This document shows, piece by piece, positions 8,211 to 17,038 of a stretch of 64,000 nucleotides of DNA. The notes beneath the pieces were generated by a model that saw only the letters and a program-made list of their open reading frames with translations, had not been told where the DNA came from and searched no databases. The translations under genes were made by a program, and so were the position numbers. Source of the stretch: Caballeronia sordidicola (lineage in GTDB: Bacteria > Pseudomonadota > Gammaproteobacteria > Burkholderiales > Burkholderiaceae); contig NZ_FCOC02000003.1 of NCBI RefSeq assembly GCF_001544455.2, positions 496,001-560,000 on the forward strand. The letters are read 5' to 3'. Position 1 is the first letter of the stretch. Each line of letters opens with the position of its first letter.

Positions 8211-9377
8211 TTACGAAGCAAACATCGTTGCCGGTACGAACACAAAGCCTTCCATCAACCGGCGCGCGCTTCGGCTCATGATGGCTTTTGTCACGACCCA
8301 GTCATTGTTTATCTGCACGGTTTCAGCGCCGACCGCAAGGCTGCCCGACGGATGCCCAAAGCGAACCGCACCTTTTGAATCTGGCACGAGCCGGTTGACT
8401 AGCGTACCGGGAATCGCAGCCGCGACGGCTATGGCGACTGCGCCCGTTCCGGTCATTGCGTGGTGAAGCTTGCCCATCGAAAAAATGCGCGCGTTGATAT
8501 CGAGCGTTGCGGCTTTGACCTGCTTGCCGCTCGACGCCACGTAATCGCTCGGCTTGGCAACGAACGCGAGCTTGGGCGTATGCGGCCTCGACTGCGTGGC
8601 TTCGTCAGGCGTTTTCGCGAGACCCATCCGGACCGCCGCATGCGCGCGAATCGCTTCGGCCTTTTGAAGCAACGCGCTGTTGCCGTTCACGTCTCGCTGC
8701 AACTCGGCTCCGTTGAGCTGCAGGCTCGCTGCATCGATGAAAATGGCCGGGTTGCCGGCGTTGATCATCGTCATCTCGACCGGCCCGACGCCCGGCACTT
8801 CCAGCACGTCCAGTGCGTTTCCGGTCGGGAACATGCCGCCATTCGAATGCTCGCTGTCGCCCGCCGGGTCCAGAAATTCGATCCGGATTTCCGCCGCTGG
8901 AAAAGCGACGCCATCGAGTTCGAAATCGCCTTCTTCCATTACTTCGCCGTCCCGCATGGGGACGTGGGCGATGATCCTCGCGTTGATGTTGGCTTGCCAG
9001 ATCCGGATGATGGCGAGTCCGTCGCGCGGGGCGTCGACGAGACCCTGCGCGATGGCAAAAGGACCGACCGCCGAGGTCAGGTTGCCGCAATTGCCGGACC
9101 AGTCGATCACGGGTTTATCGATGGCGACCTGCCCGAAACGATAGTCCACGTCGCAATCGCCGCGCGACGACGGCCCGATGATCACGACCTTGCTTGTGCT
9201 GGAGGTGGCGCCGCCCATGCCGTCGATATGCTGGGCGTAGGGATCGGGGCTGCCGATCACGCGCATGAGGATGCGCTCGCGCAAGGCCGCGTCTTCAGGC
9301 AGCCAGTCGTGACGAAAAAATACGCCTTTGCTCGTGCCGCCACGCATGTAGACAGCGGGGATTTTTGTTTGCGCCAA
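8211..9377 (-). CDS. PrpF-family isomerase (2-methylaconitate isomerase / oxalomesaconate tautomerase type)
   Basis: A 388-residue protein of the PrpF/AcnD-accessory family, with the diaminopimelate-epimerase-like double fold. The N-terminus MRGGTSKGVFFRHDWLP and the segment WSGNCGNLTSAVGPFAI are family hallmarks; the lysine of TSKG and the cysteine of NCGN are the expected active-site region. PrpF isomerises trans- to cis-2-methylaconitate in the methylcitrate cycle, while close relatives tautomerise 4-oxalomesaconate in gallate breakdown. No prpB, prpC, acnD or gal genes are nearby, so the substrate is open. It lies 73 bases downstream of, and in line with, a LysR gene that may control it. 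Confidence 0.85.
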   Translation of the reverse strand: MAQTKIPAVYMRGGTSKGVFFRHDWLPEDAALRERILMRVIGSPDPYAQHIDGMGGATSSTSKVVIIGPSSRGDCDVDYRFGQVAIDKPVIDWSGNCGNLTSAVGPFAIAQGLVDAPRDGLAIIRIWQANINARIIAHVPMRDGEVMEEGDFELDGVAFPAAEIRIEFLDPAGDSEHSNGGMFPTGNALDVLEVPGVGPVEMTMINAGNPAIFIDAASLQLNGAELQRDVNGNSALLQKAEAIRAHAAVRMGLAKTPDEATQSRPHTPKLAFVAKPSDYVASSGKQVKAATLDINARIFSMGKLHHAMTGTGAVAIAVAAAIPGTLVNRLVPDSKGAVRFGHPSGSLAVGAETVQINNDWVVTKAIMSRSARRLMEGFVFVPATMFAS

Positions 9378-9450
9378 GATGAGTCTCCGGTAAGCGGGAT
9401 GCAGTGCGTGCCCTTACGCTTATTTTGAAGCCTTAATTGTTTTCATGTTC

Positions 9451-10362
9451 TCACGCCGCGACTTCCTGTCCTCGCGGAACAACCGAACTCAGCCACTCCG
9501 ACAGCGCCACGAATGGCTCGTCATGCGCAATTTCATCGGGCGCAACGAGGTAATAGCCGGATTCGCCAGTCATCGGTTTATCGAGCGGCACGACCAGCCT
9601 TCCCGACGACAATTCGTCCGCGAGCAGGATTTCCGGCAACAACGCCACGCCCAAGCCAGCTTGCGCCGCGCTCGTGAGCATGGTGAACAGTTCGTAACGT
9701 GCGCCACGCACCGCGCGCACGTCGTGTTCAAGCCCGTTCAGGCGAAACCATGTGCGCCACGCGTCCGGTCTCGTCGATAAATGCAGCAGCGGCAATTCAG
9801 TCAGTTGATCGAGCGATACCGGTGCGGCGGCCGGCAGCAATGACGGATTGCACACAGGCACGACCTTGCCTTCGCGAAACAGCAGCTTGCCTTGCGTGCC
9901 GGGCCATACGGAGTCGCCAAAGTACAGCGCGGCGTCGAACGGAGAATCGCTGAAGAGAAACGGTTCGGTACGGATCGACAGGTTCACCGTGATATCCGGG
10001 CGCCGCGCGCGAAATTGCGGCAGACGCGGAATCAGCCATTGGCTCGCGAGCGTCGGAACCACCGCAATTTCAAGAATCCGCCCGACACCGCGCTGCGCCA
10101 TCAGTTCGAGTGTGTCACGTTCGATCCGGTCGAGATTCTTGCGCACGAGCGCCGCGTACTGCCGCCCGTGCGTGGTCAGCACAATGCGCTTCTTGATCCG
10201 CAGGAACAAGGCGACGCCCAACCGGCTCTCCAGCGACGCCACTTGCCTGCACACCGCGCTCTGCGTAAGTGAAAGTTCGTTGGCGGCGCGCGTGAAGCTC
10301 TCGTGGCGCGCGGCTGCCTCGAAAATCTGCAACGCGACCAGGTTGGGGATGCCCTTTCTCAT
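9451..10362 (-). CDS. LysR-family transcriptional regulator (GcvA-like)
   Basis: A 303-residue LysR regulator. The N-terminal winged helix-turn-helix is seen in FTRAANELSLTQSAVCRQVASLE (about residues 24-46), followed by LGVALFLR and the linker helix; the rest is the two-lobed effector domain. The QSAVCRQV recognition helix and overall style match the GcvA subgroup. It is transcribed away from the hglS operon and in the same direction as the PrpF-family gene 73 bases downstream, so it could control either side. The effector is not evident. Confidence 0.92.
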   Translation of the reverse strand: MRKGIPNLVALQIFEAAARHESFTRAANELSLTQSAVCRQVASLESRLGVALFLRIKKRIVLTTHGRQYAALVRKNLDRIERDTLELMAQRGVGRILEIAVVPTLASQWLIPRLPQFRARRPDITVNLSIRTEPFLFSDSPFDAALYFGDSVWPGTQGKLLFREGKVVPVCNPSLLPAAAPVSLDQLTELPLLHLSTRPDAWRTWFRLNGLEHDVRAVRGARYELFTMLTSAAQAGLGVALLPEILLADELSSGRLVVPLDKPMTGESGYYLVAPDEIAHDEPFVALSEWLSSVVPRGQEVAA

Positions 10363-10372
10363 GTTTTTTTAG

Positions 10373-10407
10373 TTGCCTCACTAAGGCGATAAAAAGCCCA
10401 GTTAGTG
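10373..10407. promoter_or_regulatory. Candidate LysR operator between the regulator and the hglS operon
   Basis: Just outside the LysR start codon the sequence has two overlapping dyads. TTGCC at 10373-10377 is matched by GGCGA at 10385-10389 around a 7-base centre, and CACTAA at 10379-10384 pairs with TTAGTG at 10402-10407 (with GGC and GCC also paired inside). Position and symmetry are as expected for a LysR autoregulatory site shared by divergent promoters. Confidence 0.45.
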
Positions 10408-10547
10408 CGTTTTTGGAACCAAGTCATGAGTTTATATCAATTGCATGGCTTTTTGACGCGGCTCAGAATCGACCGCTATTGATCGCGCACCGCGCCCGAT
10501 CAAGCTTTGAGGCATGTGCATTGCCCGACCAGCAGGAACTCCAGAAA

Positions 10548-11567
10548 ATGAATCCGAACCTCGCCGCATTGCTCGCCACTGTTGTTCCCGAAGCGGAAAT
10601 TGCCGGGTTAGTGCAATTGATGAACTTGCCCGCTGCAATCAACATTTTCACACCGGGAGCGGTTACGCGGGCTGAACTGGCGCAGGCAATGAACATGGCG
10701 CTGTTCGCCGGCTTGCTCGAGCGTGTGCCGAGTGGCCGTGCCTACACGGCCGACTTGCAGCACACCCAAACGCGCGTGCAGTTCGACCACGGCGCGCTGC
10801 GCACGGTGCGGTGGAGCGAATCTGGCGCGTTGCCGCCCGGAGAAGCCGCGTTCACGCGAATTCTGCGGCCGCTCGGCTTCGTCCTGAACGGCACGTATCC
10901 GCTCGATCGGATCAAGATGACGGGGCGTTCGTACAAGCACCTCGATGCTCCTGATGACATCGCCCAGTATTTCGTCAGCGAACTGCACCCGGAGCGTTTC
11001 AGCCCGGAATTCCAGCAGGCGGTGACACGCGTGATCGGCGCAAGCGTGGACCCGCTGACACCGCAAGCGGTGGCGTCGCTAGCGGAACTCGAGCGCGATG
11101 GCGCGCTGCCGCTCGCCATGGCGTGCGAGTTGTTGCCGGTCATCGTGCGTTGTTTCGAGCGCCAGCACGCGGTTGCGCATCTTGCCGACTATGAGATGCT
11201 GCGCGCGGAATCGGCGGAAATGGCGTGGATCGCGACCGAAGGCAACGCGTTCAATCACGCAACGGACCGCGTGGACGACGTCTTCGCGGTTGCCGATGCC
11301 CAGCGCGCGCTCGGCCGTCCGATCAAGGATTCGGTGGAAGTCTCGAAGTCGGGCCGCGTGCGCCAGACGGCGTTCCGCGCGGATCCGGTGCGCCGTTCTT
11401 TTATCGATGCAACCGGCGCCCGGATCGAGCGCGACGTGCCCGGTTCCTTCTATGAATTCATCAGCCGCGATACGGTTCTGGACGATGCGACCGGCCGCAG
11501 CGTGCTCGATCTCGGTTTCGATGCCGGCAACGCGACCGGCATCTTCAAGATGACGGCGGCGGCGTGA
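10548..11567 (+). CDS. hglS: 2-oxoadipate dioxygenase/decarboxylase, HglS family (DUF1338)
   Basis: A 339-residue protein of the DUF1338/HglS family. HglS uses Fe(II) and O2 to turn 2-oxoadipate into D-2-hydroxyglutarate with loss of two CO2, the last step of the aminoadipate route of lysine breakdown. Candidate iron ligands are H81 (FDHGALRTV), H237 (GNAFNHATDR) and E303 (FYEFISRD); their spacing of 156 and 66 residues is nearly that of the H70/H226/E294 triad I recall for Pseudomonas HglS. The protein is shorter than the about 450-residue Pseudomonas form. I start at the ATG at 10548, preceded by AGGA, rather than at the TTG at 10413. The stop overlaps the next start (GTGA), so translation is probably coupled. 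Confidence 0.85.
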   Translation: MNPNLAALLATVVPEAEIAGLVQLMNLPAAINIFTPGAVTRAELAQAMNMALFAGLLERVPSGRAYTADLQHTQTRVQFDHGALRTVRWSESGALPPGEAAFTRILRPLGFVLNGTYPLDRIKMTGRSYKHLDAPDDIAQYFVSELHPERFSPEFQQAVTRVIGASVDPLTPQAVASLAELERDGALPLAMACELLPVIVRCFERQHAVAHLADYEMLRAESAEMAWIATEGNAFNHATDRVDDVFAVADAQRALGRPIKDSVEVSKSGRVRQTAFRADPVRRSFIDATGARIERDVPGSFYEFISRDTVLDDATGRSVLDLGFDAGNATGIFKMTAAA

Positions 11568-12808
11568 CGGCGAGCCTGAATCCGGACGCGAACTCCACAC
11601 CCGATCCTTGCGATTTCACGGAGCCGTTCAAGTCGCCGCGAGGTTCGGCGATCCGCGAGCTGTTCAAGTATCTTAGCCGGCCGGGAATGATTTCGTTCGC
11701 GGGCGGATATCCCTCGAAGGATCTGTTCGACCGCGCGGGAATCGGGCACGCGATGGACGCGGCGTATCGCTCGGACCCGGTTGCATGTCTGCAATATGGC
11801 GACACCGCCGGCGCACCCGCCTTGCGCCGCGCGATCGTGCGTTTGATGAACGAACGCGGCGTGAATCGCGAAATCGACGATCTGATTGTGACCACAGGCT
11901 CGCAGCAAGGGCTCGATTTGTTGATCAAGATACTCGTTGCACCGGGCGACGCGGTGCTGATCGAAGAGCCGGCGTATCCGGCAGCGATCCAGGCACTGCG
12001 TCTCGCCGGCGCGCAATTGATCGCGGTGCGCACGGACGTGCACGGTATCGACGTCGATGCGCTTAGCGAACAACTCGAAGCGCTCGATCCCGTCGCGCGC
12101 CCGAAGCTGCTCTACACCGTTCCGACCTTCGCGAACCCGACTGGCGCGACGTTGACCACTGCGCGCCGCGAGGCGCTCGCCCGGCTTGCGATGCGGTTTC
12201 GCTTCGTGCTGGTCGAAGACGATCCCTACGGCGAACTGCGGTTTTCCGGCGAGCCGGTCAAGCCGGTCATCGCACTCGCCGATACCATTCCCGGCGCGAG
12301 CGACTGGGTCGTGTATTTCGGCAGTCTTTCGAAGATCGTTGCGCCCGGCTTGCGCATTGGCTGGTCGATTGCGCCGCCTGCCATCACGCGCCGCATGCTG
12401 ATTGCCAAGCAGACGAGCGATCTCTGCACGTCGCCGCTCGCACAGGAAACGGCGCGGTTTTATCTGGAAAGCGGAAGGCTGGCGGAGCATGTGCCGGTTA
12501 TCGTGCAGGCTTATAAAAAGCGCTACGAGGCGCTGTCGAGCGCGTTGCGCCAGTTTGTTCCCGATGACATCGAGCACGTCGTGCCGCAAGGCGGCATGTT
12601 CGTGTGGGCGCGGCTGAAGGGCGGACGCAACGCCGCCGAGCTTCTCAAGCGCGCAATCGAGCAGAACGTGATCTACGTGCCGGGTCCGGCCTTTTACGTG
12701 CATCGCGCCGATGCATCCAGCATGCGCCTGTCGTTTGCCGCCGCAACGGGCGAGGCTGAAGTGTTCGAGGGCGTGCGCCGCCTCAAACTCGCGCTGGCAA
12801 GCCGCTGA
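11564..12808 (+). CDS. PLP-dependent aminotransferase, probable 2-aminoadipate transaminase
   Basis: A 414-residue fold-type I aminotransferase of the MocR-C-terminal/LysN-like group, without the GntR DNA-binding domain. The PLP lysine is in FGSLSKIVAPGLRIGW, the cofactor-phosphate and ring contacts are in TTGSQQGLD and FANPTGATLT, and VEDDPYGELRF carries the Asp that pairs with the pyridine nitrogen. The start is a GTG overlapping the hglS stop by 4 bases. Between hglS and an ALDH7-type dehydrogenase, the most economical role is 2-aminoadipate to 2-oxoadipate; family members also act on aromatic amino acids or kynurenine, so the substrate is inferred from context. Confidence 0.85.
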   Translation: MTASLNPDANSTPDPCDFTEPFKSPRGSAIRELFKYLSRPGMISFAGGYPSKDLFDRAGIGHAMDAAYRSDPVACLQYGDTAGAPALRRAIVRLMNERGVNREIDDLIVTTGSQQGLDLLIKILVAPGDAVLIEEPAYPAAIQALRLAGAQLIAVRTDVHGIDVDALSEQLEALDPVARPKLLYTVPTFANPTGATLTTARREALARLAMRFRFVLVEDDPYGELRFSGEPVKPVIALADTIPGASDWVVYFGSLSKIVAPGLRIGWSIAPPAITRRMLIAKQTSDLCTSPLAQETARFYLESGRLAEHVPVIVQAYKKRYEALSSALRQFVPDDIEHVVPQGGMFVWARLKGGRNAAELLKRAIEQNVIYVPGPAFYVHRADASSMRLSFAAATGEAEVFEGVRRLKLALASR

Positions 12809-13031
12809 CCATTTGCGTCTCGCCATATGAACGGAAACGCGTTCTAATTGGGTGAGGCTTAAGCACTGGATCAAACCGGTTTAACCGTATTTAGCAGGTT
12901 TTTCTGGCCTTGAAACTCTGTGCCATTGTGTATGTATCGACATGCTGGCGCAGGTTTCAAAAGGGCATTGACGCGGTGGCGACACGCCGCGCGCAACGCC
13001 CGCCGCAGCAACCCGACTTGGAGAGGAAGTG

Positions 13032-14546
13032 ATGGAACTGAACGATATTTTCGGCGCGCTCGGCGTGGACCTAGGCCAATGGAAGGGCGACGCCCTCGTG
13101 GCGCGCTCGCCGCTAGACGGTGCAACGCTCGCCAAGCTCGCTGTCGACAACCCCGGTAGTGCCGCCCGCAAGATCGACGCAGCCCACGCGGCGTTTCTCA
13201 AGTGGCGAACCGTGCCCGCGCCGCAGCGCGGCGAACTCGTGCGCGTGTTCGGCAACGTGCTGCGTGAGCACAAGGCGGCGTTGGGCAGTCTCGTCACGCT
13301 GGAAGCCGGCAAGATCACGTCAGAGGGCCTGGGCGAAGTGCAGGAAATGATCGATATCTGCGACTTCGCCGTGGGCCTGTCGCGGCAACTTTACGGCCTG
13401 ACCATCGCGTCCGAGCGCCCGGGGCACCGGATGATGGAAACATGGCATCCGCTTGGCGTGGTCGGCGTGATCTCGGCGTTCAACTTCCCGGTTGCCGTGT
13501 GGTCGTGGAACGCGGCGCTGGCGTTTGTCTGCGGCGATTCGGTGGTCTGGAAACCATCGGAGAAAACGCCGCTGACGGCGATCGCATGTCATGCGCTTTT
13601 CGAAAAAGCCCTCCGCGAATTCGATAAAACCCACCCCGGCGTTGCACCTGAAGGCCTGAGCCAGTTGTTGATCGGCGAGCGGGATATCGGCCAGGCGCTG
13701 ACCGAGTCTGCGAAGGTGCCGCTCGTCAGCGCGACCGGCAGCGTGCGCATGGGCATGGAAGTGGCGCAAGTGCTGGCGAAGCGCCTGGGCCGCAGCATCC
13801 TGGAACTTGGCGGCAATAACGCGGTGATCGTGGCGCCCAGCGCCGACCTGGATCTCGTCGTGCGCGGCGTGACGTTCTCGGCGGTCGGCACGGCAGGCCA
13901 GCGTTGCACGACGCTGCGTCGTCTGGTGGTTCACAGCAGCGTGGTCGACACGTTGTTGCCGCGTCTGGAGAAAGCGTTTGCGTCGGTGAAGGTGGGCAGT
14001 CCGCTGGAAAGCGATACGCTCGTGGGTCCGCTGATCGACCGTGCCGCATTCGATGCAATGCAAAAAGCGCTGCGCGATGCACGTGAGCAAGGCGGCGACG
14101 TGAAGGGCGGCGAGCGCGTGGAAGTGGGCGACCACGCCGATGCGTATTACGTGCGTCCGGCGTTCGTGCGCATGCCGGCGCAGACGGCGGTGGTCGAACG
14201 CGAGACGTTTGCGCCGATCCTTTACGTGATGACCTACGACGACTTCGCCGATGCGCTGCAGTTGCAGAACGGCGTGCCACAGGGTTTGTCGTCGGCGATC
14301 TTCACCAACGACATTCGGGAAGCCGAACAATTCATGTCGGCGGCGGGCAGCGATTGCGGCATCGTGAACGTGAACATTGGCACGAGCGGCGCGGAAATTG
14401 GCGGCGCGTTCGGCGGTGAAAAAGAAACGGGCGGCGGCCGCGAATCGGGTTCCGATGCGTGGAAAAGCTACATGCGCCGCGCGACCAACACGATCAACTA
14501 CAGCCGCGAATTGCCGCTGGCGCAAGGCGTCAGGTTCGACGTCTGA
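13032..14546 (+). CDS. amaB: ALDH7-type aldehyde dehydrogenase, probable 2-aminoadipate-semialdehyde dehydrogenase
   Basis: A 504-residue NAD(P)-dependent aldehyde dehydrogenase. Typical motifs are VISAFNFPVAVWSWN, WKPSEKTPLTAIA, the general base Glu in LELGGNNAVIV and the catalytic Cys in GTAGQRCTTLRR; FGGEKETGGGRESGSDAWK near the end is characteristic of the ALDH7 (antiquitin/AmaB) branch. AmaB oxidises 2-aminoadipate 6-semialdehyde, in balance with piperideine-6-carboxylate, to 2-aminoadipate. I prefer ATG at 13032 over the GTG at 13029 because of GGAGAGGAA just upstream. A 223-base gap separates it from the aminotransferase, so it may have its own promoter. The stop is directly followed by that of the convergent PaiB-like gene. 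Confidence 0.87.
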   Translation: MELNDIFGALGVDLGQWKGDALVARSPLDGATLAKLAVDNPGSAARKIDAAHAAFLKWRTVPAPQRGELVRVFGNVLREHKAALGSLVTLEAGKITSEGLGEVQEMIDICDFAVGLSRQLYGLTIASERPGHRMMETWHPLGVVGVISAFNFPVAVWSWNAALAFVCGDSVVWKPSEKTPLTAIACHALFEKALREFDKTHPGVAPEGLSQLLIGERDIGQALTESAKVPLVSATGSVRMGMEVAQVLAKRLGRSILELGGNNAVIVAPSADLDLVVRGVTFSAVGTAGQRCTTLRRLVVHSSVVDTLLPRLEKAFASVKVGSPLESDTLVGPLIDRAAFDAMQKALRDAREQGGDVKGGERVEVGDHADAYYVRPAFVRMPAQTAVVERETFAPILYVMTYDDFADALQLQNGVPQGLSSAIFTNDIREAEQFMSAAGSDCGIVNVNIGTSGAEIGGAFGGEKETGGGRESGSDAWKSYMRRATNTINYSRELPLAQGVRFDV

Positions 14547-15185
14547 TCACTCCAGTTTGGCGGCAAGCGCTTCGGACATTGCATCGGCGAGCGGCTGTTC
14601 GCCGTTGCTCCGCAATCCGTCTATGGCGCCCTGAAGATCGCGCCGCTCCTTGTTCTGGCTCAGCTTCGATTTGCCGACAAGCCGCGTAATCCCGATTTCG
14701 ATACCCACGATCGCCTGCAGCATCGCATCGATATAATCGCGCGCCGAATCGCCCATTTTCCAGGGCTTTTCCTCGCCGGCTTCATGCACTTTCGTGAGCC
14801 GCCCGACGAGTCCGCGAAGGAACTTCTCGTCGTCGCGGATCGTGATCGTTCCGTGGGCATGCACTACCTGATAATTCCAGGTGGGCACCTGCCGATGCGC
14901 TTCGTGTTTGCTCGGATACCAGTTCGGCGAAATATAGTGCTCGGGTCCGCGAAAAATCACCAGCACTTCGGCGCCGTCCGTCACATCGTTCCATACCGGA
15001 TTCGCCCGCGCGACATGCGCCCGCAGCACGCCGTGACCGCCCGCCGACGTATCCAGTTCAAAGGGCACATGATTGGCGTCGAGGCCATTCGGCCCATGGG
15101 TCACGAGCGCGGCAAGCGGGTACTCATTCATCAACCGATGAAGCGCTTCAACGCGATCTTCGGCAAAGTGGGCGGGTAAATACAT
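14547..15185 (-). CDS. PaiB-family FMN-binding protein (negative regulator-like)
   Basis: A 212-residue protein of the PaiB/FMN-binding split-barrel family. It begins MYLPAHFAEDRVEALHRLM and contains AALVTHGPNGLDANHVPFEL and YISPNWYPSKHEAHRQVPTWNYQVVHAHG, all typical of PaiB proteins. PaiB was named as a transcriptional regulator in Bacillus, but the fold resembles flavin-dependent oxidoreductases and haem-handling proteins, so the real role is unsettled. The ATG at 15185 has AGGAG 6 bases upstream; the frame continues to 15230 without conservation. Confidence 0.85.
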   Translation of the reverse strand: MYLPAHFAEDRVEALHRLMNEYPLAALVTHGPNGLDANHVPFELDTSAGGHGVLRAHVARANPVWNDVTDGAEVLVIFRGPEHYISPNWYPSKHEAHRQVPTWNYQVVHAHGTITIRDDEKFLRGLVGRLTKVHEAGEEKPWKMGDSARDYIDAMLQAIVGIEIGITRLVGKSKLSQNKERRDLQGAIDGLRSNGEQPLADAMSEALAAKLE

Positions 15186-15327
15186 TCGGGCTCCTGTTTC
15201 CGTAGCGGCTTGAATCGGCTCCAGATGCAATCCAGAAGCCGATCACCCATGATGCGCCAATTATGGAAAGCGGAAAAAGAGCCAATTTCGAAAAATTCAC
15301 CAAGCCACTTTGTCCGGGTGCGAGCGC

Positions 15328-16176
15328 TCACTCCTGCGAATTGATCACCACCTTCGTTACCGCATGGTCCTGCAAGCCCCATTTCGTCAGGATCTTCTTG
15401 TAGGTGCCATCGGCGAGCAGTTTGCCGAATGCTTGCGTCATGGCGTCGCTCAACGCGGCGTTGTCCTTCGCCATGCCGATGGCCGTGTATTGCAGGAGGA
15501 ACGGCTGCCCGATGGGCGCGTATGCATCTTTTTCCAGCGTGTTCTGATATGGCAAGGTCTCGCCGCCTTGCACCGCGGCGTCGAGGCGTCCTTGACGCAG
15601 TTGCAGGCGGGCATCGGCTGAACCGTCCGTGCCTACTACCACGATCGCCGGCTTGCCGGCTTTCACGCAATGCTCGTCGCTCCAATGTTTCGTGTCGTCG
15701 GGAAACGACGTGCGCCGGCTCGATCCCACGCGTTTGCCGCATACCGCGTCCATTTGCGCGTACTCGCCGCCACGCGCCTTCAACGTATAGAACTGCGGCC
15801 CGGTCTTGATGTAATCGAGAAAGTTCACCGACTCGCGCCGCGCCGGCAAGTCGGTCATGCCCGACAGGATTGCGTCCACGCGATGCGTGGTGAGCGCGCT
15901 CATCATCTGGTCGAAACTGGTTTCTTCCCACTTCAGCTTAACGCCCATTTTGGCGGCGAGCGCCTGGCCGAGGTCGACGTCGAAGCCGGTCAGTTCGTCG
16001 GTGGCGGGGTCCTTGTATTCGAACGGCGGATAGTTCGGGACGATCGCGGCGGTGAGCGTGCCTTTGCCGCCTACGGGCGTCTGCGCGTGTGCAAACGGCG
16101 CAGTCAACGTCACGGCCAGCGTCATGGCCCCGAACATGAAACAGCCAACGGTGCGCCTGAACAAGGAGTCGATCAT
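15328..16176 (-). CDS. Polar amino-acid ABC transporter, periplasmic binding protein
   Basis: A 282-residue family-3 solute-binding protein. A signal peptide (basic MIDSLFRR, hydrophobic core, AFAHAQ cleavage region ending near residue 32) is followed by the family-3 pattern: PNYPPFEYKDPATDELTGFDVDLGQALAAKMG, then SFDQMMSALTTHRVDAILSGMTDLPARRESVNF. The ligand-binding Arg is in the PARRE stretch. It is the last gene of the argH-permease-ATPase-binding protein operon, 64 bases after the ATPase. The ligand is a polar or charged amino acid or derivative; more cannot be said from sequence. Confidence 0.92.
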   Translation of the reverse strand: MIDSLFRRTVGCFMFGAMTLAVTLTAPFAHAQTPVGGKGTLTAAIVPNYPPFEYKDPATDELTGFDVDLGQALAAKMGVKLKWEETSFDQMMSALTTHRVDAILSGMTDLPARRESVNFLDYIKTGPQFYTLKARGGEYAQMDAVCGKRVGSSRRTSFPDDTKHWSDEHCVKAGKPAIVVVGTDGSADARLQLRQGRLDAAVQGGETLPYQNTLEKDAYAPIGQPFLLQYTAIGMAKDNAALSDAMTQAFGKLLADGTYKKILTKWGLQDHAVTKVVINSQE

Positions 16177-16240
16177 GAGTAGTCGCCTGAGCTAGGGATT
16201 GAGTTTGAGGTTGAACTGCGTTGCTCGCGTGCTCTTCCTG

Positions 16241-17038
16241 TCAGGAAAGCACGGCCGAAATAAAGTCCTGCGTGCGCTGCTGTTGCGGTTGGGACAGCAC
16301 CTGTTCCGGCGTGCCCGTTTCCACGATCCTGCCCTGATCCATGAAGACCACGCGGTTCGCCACTTCCCGCGCGAAGCCGAGTTCGTGCGTAACGACGATC
16401 ATCGTCATGCCGCTTTTGGCGAGGTCCCGCATCACGCTCAGCACTTCTCCCACGAGTTCGGGATCGAGCGCGGAAGTGGGTTCGTCGAAGAGCATGAGTT
16501 GTGGATGCATCGCCAACGCCCGCGCAATGGCCACGCGCTGCTGCTGGCCGCCCGACAATTCGACCGGAAACGCATCGCACTTGTGGCCGAGGCCAACGCG
16601 CGTCAGCAGCGCGCGCGCTTCTTCAATTGCCTCGGTTTTCTTCTTCTTCAGCACCTGGACCGGCCCTTCGATCACGTTCTCCAGCGCGGTCATGTGCGGA
16701 AACAGGTTGAAGCGCTGGAACACCATGCCGGTCGCAAGCCGCTGTCGCGCCATCTGCTTTTCCGACAGCGGATAGAGCTTGTTCTCCACGCGCCGGTATC
16801 CAACCAGTTCGCCGTTCACCCACAACGCGCCGCCGCTGATGGTTTCAAGCTGGTTGATGCAGCGCAGGAACGTGCTCTTGCCAGAACCCGACGGCCCGAT
16901 GATGCAAAGCACTTCACCCTGCTCGACATCGAGATGAACGCCGTGCAGCGCCTGGAATTCGCCATAGGACTTGCGCAGATCGACGGCTTTGACCAAAGGG
17001 TTCATGACTGTGTGGGTTCCCGTGTTCGGTTGCGTCAT
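16241..17038 (-). CDS. Polar amino-acid ABC transporter, ATP-binding subunit (GlnQ/HisP type)
   Basis: A 265-residue ABC ATPase. Walker A is GPSGSGKST, the Q-loop lies in [17 protein letters not shown], the signature is [15 protein letters not shown], Walker B is [14 protein letters not shown] and the switch His is in [20 protein letters not shown] and the short length place it with amino-acid importers. The start overlaps the permease stop by 4 bases (ATGA), indicating coupled translation. An in-frame ATG 11 codons later ([15 protein letters not shown]) is an alternative start. Confidence 0.95.
   Translation of the reverse strand: MTQPNTGTHTVMNPLVKAVDLRKSYGEFQALHGVHLDVEQGEVLCIIGPSGSGKSTFLRCINQLETISGGALWVNGELVGYRRVENKLYPLSEKQMARQRLATGMVFQRFNLFPHMTALENVIEGPVQVLKKKKTEAIEEARALLTRVGLGHKCDAFPVELSGGQQQRVAIARALAMHPQLMLFDEPTSALDPELVGEVLSVMRDLAKSGMTMIVVTHELGFAREVANRVVFMDQGRIVETGTPEQVLSQPQQQRTQDFISAVLS

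Noticed and set aside
12873..12882. 10-base palindrome AAACCGGTTT upstream of amaB
   Set aside because: Short enough to occur by chance and not placed with a recognisable promoter.
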